A program made the position numbers and the translations under genes. Shown here one piece after another: positions 1 to 4,330 of a stretch of DNA of 5,519 nt. Location of the stretch: NCBI GenBank assembly GCA_902363045.1, contig CABIYX010000025.1:1-5519 (forward strand), written 5' to 3'. This DNA comes from Clostridiales bacterium (lineage in GTDB: Bacteria > Bacillota > Clostridia > Oscillospirales > Oscillospiraceae). The notes beneath the pieces are model-generated. The model was not told the DNA's origin. It was given only the letters and a program-made list of their open reading frames with translations, and ran no database searches. The first letter of the stretch is position 1, and each line of letters opens with the position of its first letter.

Positions 1-1
1 C

Positions 2-1606
2 ACGCCCAGGGCCGTGGCCCACGGCCCCATCCGGCAGGAATACGCCTACGACCTGGACAAAAACCTGACGGGCCTCACCGTCCGCTCTGGGGAGACCCTG
101 CTCTCCCAGACCGGCTATGCCTATGATGGCAACGGCAACCGCATCCGGAAGCAGGCCCTGGACGGGACCACCCTGTACCAGTACGATGCCCTCAATCAGC
201 TCCAGCGGGTGGACTACCCGGCCTATTCCGAGGAGCTGTTCTACGACAAGGCGGGCAACCGCGCCCGGCGTCTGGTGGGCGGCGAGGAGGAATTGTACCA
301 GTACGACCCCCGCAACCGCCTGATGGCCCTGACCCGGGGCGGCGTGACCACCCCCTTCCAGTACGACAATGCGGGCAACCTGCTCCAAGACGACAAGGCA
401 AGGTACAGCTACGACGCCTTCAACCGGACGGTAAAGGTGGAGACCTTTGACGGCAACGTGCAGGTAAACCGCTATGACGCGGAGGGCCTGCGCCACGAGA
501 TGGAGGAGAACGGCTGGCTGGTGCGGTTTATCTTCCACAAGGGGGAGGCCGTGGCGGAACAGGAGGAAAACAGCAATGTGATCCGCCTCATCCGCGGCTC
601 GGAGCTGATCGCCCGAAGCAGCGACAGCGAGAGCGCCCGGACGTACTACCACTATGCCAGCGACGAGATGGGGTCAACGACCCATATCGTTGACGAACAG
701 GGCAATGTCCAAAACCGCTATGCCTACGATGCCTGGGGAAAAATTGAGGTCAAGGAGGAGGCCGTCCCCAACCGCTTCACCTACTACGGCCAGCAGATCG
801 ACCCCATCACCCAGCAGTATTATCTGCGGGCCCGCTTCTACAACCCGGTCATTGGTCGGTTTACCCAGGAGGATACCTACCGGGGTGACGGGCTCAATCT
901 GTATGCGTATTGCCATAGTAATCCGATTTATTATACAGATCCGAGTGGATTCAGTACGCCGCGTGTGGTGCACAGCAACAATCCTGAGGTTATGGACATT
1001 TTGCAATCTACTACACAGTTCTTGCAAGGTGTATCAGGAGAACGTGTCGGAGCTATTCCATCAAGAGAAAATTTCAACACATGGTTTGATTCTCTCACAG
1101 TTGATCAATTAAAAGTGCTAATGACTGATAATACAGTAAATGATCGGATCACTGATAGGTTGCGTTTGGGTGATCGGCATGAGTGGCTAATGGTGTCTAA
1201 TGCCGCTATTGCGAAGTCATGGGGGCTAAGCGCGTATGATATACAAACATTAACAAATTATACTTCAGAGCTCTATTTCTTGAATGTCAAAAACGCTGCT
1301 GGTGTTGAGCAAAGTGGATTTCATACTGGTACTCCGGGTAGTAGCGCAGCTCATATGGGACCAGACGGAATAAATGAATTGATGAGAACCAGTTCTTCGT
1401 TTGATGAATTCAAACTAAGATTGAACGTCTGGGCGGACGAGCATCTCGTCCTTGTGACAGACGTAGGAATCTCTAGAGGGCGGCAAATGTTGCCAGGAGG
1501 GCTAATTGTGACAGATGCAGAGTTGGAAAACTATAAAGCTACGGGAACAGTCGGACCTTCTAGTGGATTGAATCCCTCTCCCCGTGCTGCTTATACCCCT
1601 AATTAG
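2..1606 (+). CDS. Rhs/YD-repeat polymorphic toxin, C-terminal part (5' end outside window), with toxin tip 1
   Basis: The frame is open from the first bases, so the protein starts upstream; the GTG at 14 lies mid-repeat with no ribosome binding site and is not a real start. Numbering residues from codon 14, YD units follow at roughly 20-residue spacing (YAYDLDKNL, YAYDGNGNR, YQYDALNQL, LFYDKAGNR, YQYDPRNRL, FQYDNAGNL, YSYDAFNRT, NRYDAEGLR) up to about residue 160. The Rhs-associated core follows (about 215-313: YYLRARFYNP, GRFTQED, NLYAYC, NPIYYTDPSGF). In characterised Rhs and TcC proteins the YD repeats form a hollow shell enclosing the C-terminal toxin, and the core end is a self-cleaving aspartyl protease; cleavage near DPSGF is inferred here. 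Residues 314-530 are a unique toxin tip. TAG stop at 1604-1606. The neighbour 40 bases downstream is the likely immunity gene. No secretion signal is visible because the N-terminus is missing. Confidence 0.93.
   Translation, partial: TPRAVAHGPIRQEYAYDLDKNLTGLTVRSGETLLSQTGYAYDGNGNRIRKQALDGTTLYQYDALNQLQRVDYPAYSEELFYDKAGNRARRLVGGEEELYQYDPRNRLMALTRGGVTTPFQYDNAGNLLQDDKARYSYDAFNRTVKVETFDGNVQVNRYDAEGLRHEMEENGWLVRFIFHKGEAVAEQEENSNVIRLIRGSELIARSSDSESARTYYHYASDEMGSTTHIVDEQGNVQNRYAYDAWGKIEVKEEAVPNRFTYYGQQIDPITQQYYLRARFYNPVIGRFTQEDTYRGDGLNLYAYCHSNPIYYTDPSGFSTPRVVHSNNPEVMDILQSTTQFLQGVSGERVGAIPSRENFNTWFDSLTVDQLKVLMTDNTVNDRITDRLRLGDRHEWLMVSNAAIAKSWGLSAYDIQTLTNYTSELYFLNVKNAAGVEQSGFHTGTPGSSAAHMGPDGINELMRTSSSFDEFKLRLNVWADEHLVLVTDVGISRGRQMLPGGLIVTDAELENYKATGTVGPSSGLNPSPRAAYTPN
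14..952 (+). repeat. Direct repeat of Rhs core end, copy 1
   Basis: 939 bases aligned without any gap to 2283-3221 at a constant offset of 2269. By manual count there are about 73 differences (about 92% identity). The middle (241-660) has about 12 differences in 420 bases, while the first 47 bases have 9 and the last 52 have 14. Identity stops at the DPSGF codons, where the toxin tips begin. It is long enough to support homologous recombination that exchanges tips. Confidence 0.93.
953..1606 (+). other. Toxin tip 1 (Rhs-CT), family not identified, possibly a His-rich nuclease
   Basis: This is the 217-residue variable domain after DPSGF. It shares nothing with the tip of the second copy, and its DNA is clearly AT-richer than the core. 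Visible conserved-looking points, counted from codon 14, are G-D-R-H-E-W at 386-391, a W-G-L-S turn at 403-406, H437 in G-F-H-T-G, H447 in S-S-A-A-H-M-G, and N-V-W-A-D-E-H at 471-477. A spaced set of histidines with Arg and Glu suits a metal-dependent nuclease, but I cannot assign a named Ntox/Tox family. I recall similar HEW...GS..AH...W arrangements at the ends of other Rhs proteins, without a known activity. The last 40 residues are Pro/Gly/Ser-rich and probably flexible. The pairing with a SUKH-type immunity protein fits a nuclease, since many SUKH partners are nuclease toxins. Confidence 0.7.
1508..1537 (+). promoter_or_regulatory. Possible internal promoter for immunity gene 1
   Basis: GTGACA (1508-1513, 5 of 6 to TTGACA) and TATAAA (1532-1537, 5 of 6 to TATAAT) are 18 bases apart inside the AT-rich end of toxin tip 1, about 110 bases before the immunity start. 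An internal promoter would keep immunity expressed even when the toxin frame is silent. Such matches are common in AT-rich DNA, so this is only a candidate. Confidence 0.22.
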
Positions 1607-1629
1607 TAGATAAATTGGTCCTTATATAT

Positions 1630-1636
1630 AGGAAGG
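1630..1636 (+). promoter_or_regulatory. Ribosome binding site that sets the immunity gene 1 start
   Basis: AGGAAGG lies 10 bases before ATG 1647 but only 1 base before the alternative in-frame GTG at 1638. The spacing favours ATG 1647. Confidence 0.7.
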
Positions 1637-1646
1637 TGTGTGTAGA

Positions 1647-2237
1647 ATGGAAATTCGGGATTATATTGAAGAATCAATGAGGAAACTAGTTTGCAGAATG
1701 CCGTATATTCAGCTGACGAAGTCGAACATATCAGATAAAAACATAGGTGAGCTGGAAGATACAATACAAAAAAAACTCCCCGATTCAATCAAAGCATATC
1801 TAATGTCATATTCTTTATCTGTACCAATTGTTACTGGCCGGATGTTAGGCGACTTTTCAAAAACATATTGTGAAGAAAATGGCCGGTGGAGACCATTAAA
1901 AACGGATGAGGATGTTGCGATAACAACTTTGCAGGTAAATTTGAAGGCTATCGGTCATGAATTGGAAAATTTCAGAGAACTAAATACGATGTTTATAAAG
2001 ACCAACTATATTTGTATTGGTATATATAATGAAGTATATTATGTTCTTCTTGATACTCGAAACGGTGGCGTTGTGAGAGTAGATACGGAAAGAGTTCATA
2101 CCGGGATGGAGGAAGGTACTGAAGAAGATATTGAGAGGTTTAGTTTGCCTTTTTTTAAAAGCTTTGAAGATTTACTTTTGTGTTTTTTTGATGGAAATCT
2201 GTATGATATTGATGAAATGGTTTTTGTTAAAGAATAA
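1647..2237 (+). CDS. SUKH (SMI1/KNR4-like) immunity protein for toxin tip 1
   Basis: A 196-residue cytoplasmic protein with no signal peptide or membrane segment. The SUKH signature is readable: an N-terminal helix with I-x-x-L-E...LP (33-56: IGELEDTIQKKLPDSIKAYL), a central strand pair (121-136: YICIGIYNEVYYVLLD) followed by GGVVRVDTE (140-148), and the closing helix SFEDLL (172-177). SUKH proteins are the commonest immunity family paired with bacterial polymorphic toxins and bind the toxin directly. Start ATG 1647 is chosen over GTG 1638 because the AGGAAGG site is correctly spaced only for the ATG. It begins 40 bases after the toxin stop on the same strand, the classic toxin-then-immunity order. 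The gene is AT-rich like the tip and unlike the core, so it probably moved with it. Family assignment is by pattern, and binding to this toxin is inferred from position. Confidence 0.82.
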   Translation: MEIRDYIEESMRKLVCRMPYIQLTKSNISDKNIGELEDTIQKKLPDSIKAYLMSYSLSVPIVTGRMLGDFSKTYCEENGRWRPLKTDEDVAITTLQVNLKAIGHELENFRELNTMFIKTNYICIGIYNEVYYVLLDTRNGGVVRVDTERVHTGMEEGTEEDIERFSLPFFKSFEDLLLCFFDGNLYDIDEMVFVKE

Positions 2238-2245
2238 TTAAGAAT

Positions 2246-2271
2246 TGTATGTAAGAAATGTTTTTCATACA
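2246..2271 (+). repeat. Short inverted repeat before the copy 2 junction
   Basis: TGTATG (2246-2251) and CATACA (2266-2271) form a perfect 6-base stem around an AT-rich 14-base loop. It lies 8 bases after the immunity 1 stop and ends next to the core junction motif at 2273. No T-run follows the stem, so it is not a convincing intrinsic terminator. Confidence 0.35.
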
Positions 2272-2272
2272 G

Positions 2273-2290
2273 AAACGGAAACGTGACCCA
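2273..2290 (+). other. Cassette junction motif, occurrence 1
   Basis: This matches AAACGGRAAYGTGACCCA, where AT-rich cassette DNA passes into GC-rich Rhs core. The same 18-base motif with only two differences is at 4328-4345 at the next junction. It encodes NGNVTH in frame, so common ancestry of Rhs coding sequence may explain it. Confidence 0.5.
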
Positions 2291-2321
2291 CAACCCCATC
2301 CGGCCGAAATACGCCTAGGAC
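2273..2321 (+). pseudogene. Broken entry into Rhs core copy 2 (junction plus in-frame TAG)
   Basis: In the core frame this reads NGNVTH, then NPIRPKYA, TAG (2316-2318), and then DLDENFASL. In copy 1 the same position reads HGPIRQEYAYDLDKNLTGL without a stop. NGNVTH is a typical YD-repeat opening not present at this point in copy 1, so the piece looks like a fusion of two core positions. The frame is also open back to the immunity 1 stop (2235-2237), but without a usable start codon. This remnant shows the copy was once part of a longer Rhs gene. Confidence 0.6.
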
Positions 2322-3221
2322 TTGGATGAAAACTTTGCGAGCCTCACCGTCCGCTCGGGGGACACCCTGCTCTCCCATGCCAGCTATGCCTATGATGGAA
2401 ACGGCAACCGAATCCGAAAACAGGCCCTGGACGGGACTACCCTGTACCAGTACGACGCCCTCAATCAGCTCCAGCGGGTGGACTACCCGGCCTATTCTGA
2501 GGAGCTGTTCTACGACAAGGCGGGCAACCGCGCCCGGCGTCTGGTGGGCGGCGAGGAGGAATTGTACCAGTACGACCCCCGCAACCGCCTGATGGCCCTG
2601 ACCCGGGGCGGCGTGACCGCCCCCTTCCAGTATGACAACGCCGGCAACCTGCTCCAGGACGACAAGGCCCGGTACAGCTACGACGCCTTCAACCGGACGG
2701 TAAAGGTGGAGACCTTTGACGGCAACGTGCAGGTAAACCGCTATGACGCGGAGGGCCTGCGCCACGAGATGGAGGAGAACGGCCGGCTGGTGCGGTTTAT
2801 CTTCCACAAGGGGGAGGCCGTGGCGGAGCAGGAGGAGAACAGCAATGTGATCCGCCTGATCCGCGGCTCGGAGCTGATCGCCCGCAGCAGCGACAGCGAG
2901 AGCGCCCGGACGTACTACCACTATGCCAGCGACGAGATGGGGTCAACGACCCATATCGTCGATGAAAGTGGCAATGTCCAAAACCGCTACGCCTACGACG
3001 CCTGGGGGAGGATTGAGGTCAAGGAGGAGGCCGTCCCCAACCGCTTCACCTACTATGGCCAACAGATCGACCCCATCACCCAGCAATATTACCTGCGGGC
3101 CCGGTTCTATAACCCGGTCATTGGCCGGTTTACTCAGGAGGACACCTACCGGGGCGACGGGCTGAATTTGTATGCGTACTGTGCCAATAATCCAGTTTAC
3201 TATGTTGATCCGAGTGGGTTT
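2283..3221 (+). repeat. Direct repeat of Rhs core end, copy 2
   Basis: Partner of 14-952, ungapped. The copy carries a TAG at 2316-2318 where copy 1 has TAC (47-49), and mostly synonymous changes elsewhere. It begins at a junction with AT-rich DNA directly downstream of immunity gene 1, as expected for an orphan tip cassette. Confidence 0.93.
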
Positions 3222-3758
3222 GCCAGTGATAAGTTATGGCCGAACGAGTTGGCATCTGGTACATATAAACAACTGTTGGATTTGCTGGAGAATGCTACAA
3301 AAAGCCATCTTACCCCACATCATACTCCAGCCGACCTCTATATGAGGACAAACTATGGTATATCCAAACCGTTTGGATGGGCAATCAGCTTGGAGACAAC
3401 ATATCTCAATCCGGGTGGACGACATGGAAAAACGGCGACATATGGAGGTAATTTTTCAGGAGATTTTAAGAAATGGTATCTCTCACTTTCCCCTAGAGAT
3501 GCACTAGCATTTGACATTCGTAATATACAAAATATCCTGAAAGAGCAAGGTCTTTATGATAGTAATGCGCGCAGATTGCTGAGAGAACATATCCATAATG
3601 TTGTGAATGCAAGATTTACTTCTGATCCTGATATAGTTAGTCGGCCGGACTTTTCTGGTAAGAAAGTTGAAAATGCGGCAATTTTCTCAAAGGATTATCA
3701 AGATTATAAACCAAAGGATTGTGTATTAAATGAGTTTAAATGTCCAAAGAAAGGATGA
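2322..3758 (+). CDS. Orphan Rhs core end with toxin tip 2 (probably silent cassette)
   Basis: A frame of 478 codons if counted from TTG 2322. It holds YD repeats (about 20-150), an Rhs-associated core ending at DPSGF (residue 300), and a 178-residue unique tip. No good start exists: TTG 2322 has AGGA only 1 base away, the first in-frame ATG lies deep inside the repeats, and TAG 2316-2318 cuts it from upstream sequence. It lacks the N-terminal part needed for export or shell formation. The best reading is an orphan rhs-CT module, as known downstream of full rhs genes in enterobacteria, where recombination with the main gene can put the tip into use. Core residues are almost identical to those of the upstream Rhs. 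The stop at 3756-3758 is followed 10 bases later by the next gene. Confidence 0.85.
   Translation: MDENFASLTVRSGDTLLSHASYAYDGNGNRIRKQALDGTTLYQYDALNQLQRVDYPAYSEELFYDKAGNRARRLVGGEEELYQYDPRNRLMALTRGGVTAPFQYDNAGNLLQDDKARYSYDAFNRTVKVETFDGNVQVNRYDAEGLRHEMEENGRLVRFIFHKGEAVAEQEENSNVIRLIRGSELIARSSDSESARTYYHYASDEMGSTTHIVDESGNVQNRYAYDAWGRIEVKEEAVPNRFTYYGQQIDPITQQYYLRARFYNPVIGRFTQEDTYRGDGLNLYAYCANNPVYYVDPSGFASDKLWPNELASGTYKQLLDLLENATKSHLTPHHTPADLYMRTNYGISKPFGWAISLETTYLNPGGRHGKTATYGGNFSGDFKKWYLSLSPRDALAFDIRNIQNILKEQGLYDSNARRLLREHIHNVVNARFTSDPDIVSRPDFSGKKVENAAIFSKDYQDYKPKDCVLNEFKCPKKG
3222..3758 (+). other. Toxin tip 2 (Rhs-CT), putative HNH/EndoVII-like nuclease
   Basis: This 178-residue domain after DPSGF is unrelated to tip 1. 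Counting from TTG 2322, it shows L-T-P-H-H-T-P (330-336), N-Y-G-I-S (344-348), P-G-G-R-H-G (364-369), and a helix with L-S-P-R-D-A-L-A-x-D-I-R (389-400). Paired histidines followed some 35 residues later by a G-R-H recall the AHH/GHH group of HNH/Endonuclease VII toxins, in which the HH and the later His form the metal site. That suggests DNA or RNA cleavage, but the exact family is not certain. The tip ends in a Lys-rich segment with two cysteines (DCVLNEFKCPKKG). Its DNA is AT-rich compared with the core. Confidence 0.68.
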
Positions 3759-3761
3759 AGG
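3757..3761 (+). promoter_or_regulatory. Ribosome binding site deciding the immunity gene 2 start
   Basis: GAAGG overlaps the toxin 2 stop codon and stands 7 bases before ATG 3769. The earlier in-frame ATG at 3730 lies inside the toxin frame without such a site. Overlap of the site with the toxin stop suggests translational coupling. Confidence 0.55.
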
Positions 3762-3768
3762 TAACCAT

Positions 3769-4239
3769 ATGTCATACTTCGATGACTTGAATTACTTGTA
3801 TAGTAACCGTAATACAAGCCAGTGTTCAGGGGAGGTAATAGATAGTTTTCTTCAGAAGCTGAATTTATTTTGTGCACAATGGCACGATAAAGCCACAATT
3901 AGTCAGATTTCAGATTTCATGAAACTATTTTATAATGATGCACCAACAGAGCAAAATGAATTTATTTATTATTTGATAGATAATATTGTGGAACGATTTC
4001 CAGAGACTGCAATACCTAAGATAGTAAACAATATTGCAGATTTAGAGGGTTCAGAGGGAGATGAATGTATATTTTATTTAGTAAGTTCTATTAGTAGAGA
4101 AGAGAAGTACATAAAATATTGTGTTGAAGCCCTGAAAGCTACGACAAAAAAGAATCAAGATCTTATTTTGGATGAATTAAAAAAGAATGGTAATCCAAAT
4201 GCAATTTCCATAGTTAAGGAGTTCACTCAAGCATCATAA
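3769..4239 (+). CDS. Presumed immunity protein for toxin tip 2, small all-helical protein
   Basis: A 156-residue, acidic-looking, cytoplasmic protein with no signal peptide or membrane span. Its sequence reads as successive amphipathic helices (about 20-37, 43-53, 58-73, 78-90, 95-106, then 110-150) with helical pairs such as IYYLIDNIVERFP and AIPKIVNNIADLEG. This recalls HEAT-like or Imm30-type immunity proteins, but I cannot confirm a family. Start ATG 3769 is preferred to ATG 3730 because of GAAGG at 3757-3761; the longer form would add 13 residues overlapping the toxin end. It begins 10 bases after the toxin 2 stop, the usual place for the cognate immunity gene. The low GC content matches the tip and not the core. 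Function is inferred from position only. Confidence 0.72.
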   Translation: MSYFDDLNYLYSNRNTSQCSGEVIDSFLQKLNLFCAQWHDKATISQISDFMKLFYNDAPTEQNEFIYYLIDNIVERFPETAIPKIVNNIADLEGSEGDECIFYLVSSISREEKYIKYCVEALKATTKKNQDLILDELKKNGNPNAISIVKEFTQAS

Positions 4240-4241
4240 TA

Positions 4242-4330
4242 TTTACAATGCGGCAAACTGACTGTGGGAATTGTCCGCCAAATGGTGCTGTGTAGAAGCG
4301 GGAAGTTGTGCCCCAGTAATGCAATGTAAA
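4242..4330 (+). repeat. Inverted-repeat-bounded spacer before the third Rhs piece
   Basis: TTTACAATGC (4242-4251) and GCAATGTAAA (4321-4330) match as inverted repeats at 9 of 10 positions and enclose a 69-base GC-richer stretch. A weaker internal stem (GCGGCAA 4250-4256 with TTGTCCGC 4271-4278) is also possible. The left arm starts 3 bases after the immunity 2 stop and the right arm overlaps the core junction motif. It could be a stem structure, a small mobile-element remnant or chance. No convincing gene is visible here. Confidence 0.35.

Noticed and set aside
654..1112. + strand frame of 152 codons overlapping the core end and tip 1
   Set aside because: Ser/Thr/Arg/Pro-rich shadow of the Rhs frame; the same shadow recurs in copy 2 at 2923-3165.
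1603..1788. Antisense 61-codon frame opposite the start of immunity gene 1
   Set aside because: No ribosome site or domain, and it covers the well-supported SUKH gene; hydrophobic stretches are chance in AT-rich DNA.
2238..2272. Intrinsic terminator after immunity gene 1
   Set aside because: The stem is only 6 AT-rich base pairs with a 14-base loop and no T-run following, so it was kept only as an inverted repeat.
2265..2921. Long antisense open frame (218 codons) opposite Rhs core copy 2
   Set aside because: GC-rich YD-repeat DNA leaves antisense frames open. The product is Val/Ala/Gly/His-rich with no recognisable domain, and the sense strand is clearly coding.
4242..4330. Integron attC site
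   Set aside because: There is an inverted repeat, but the arms lack the conserved attC core bases (GTTRRRY type) and no integrase is nearby.
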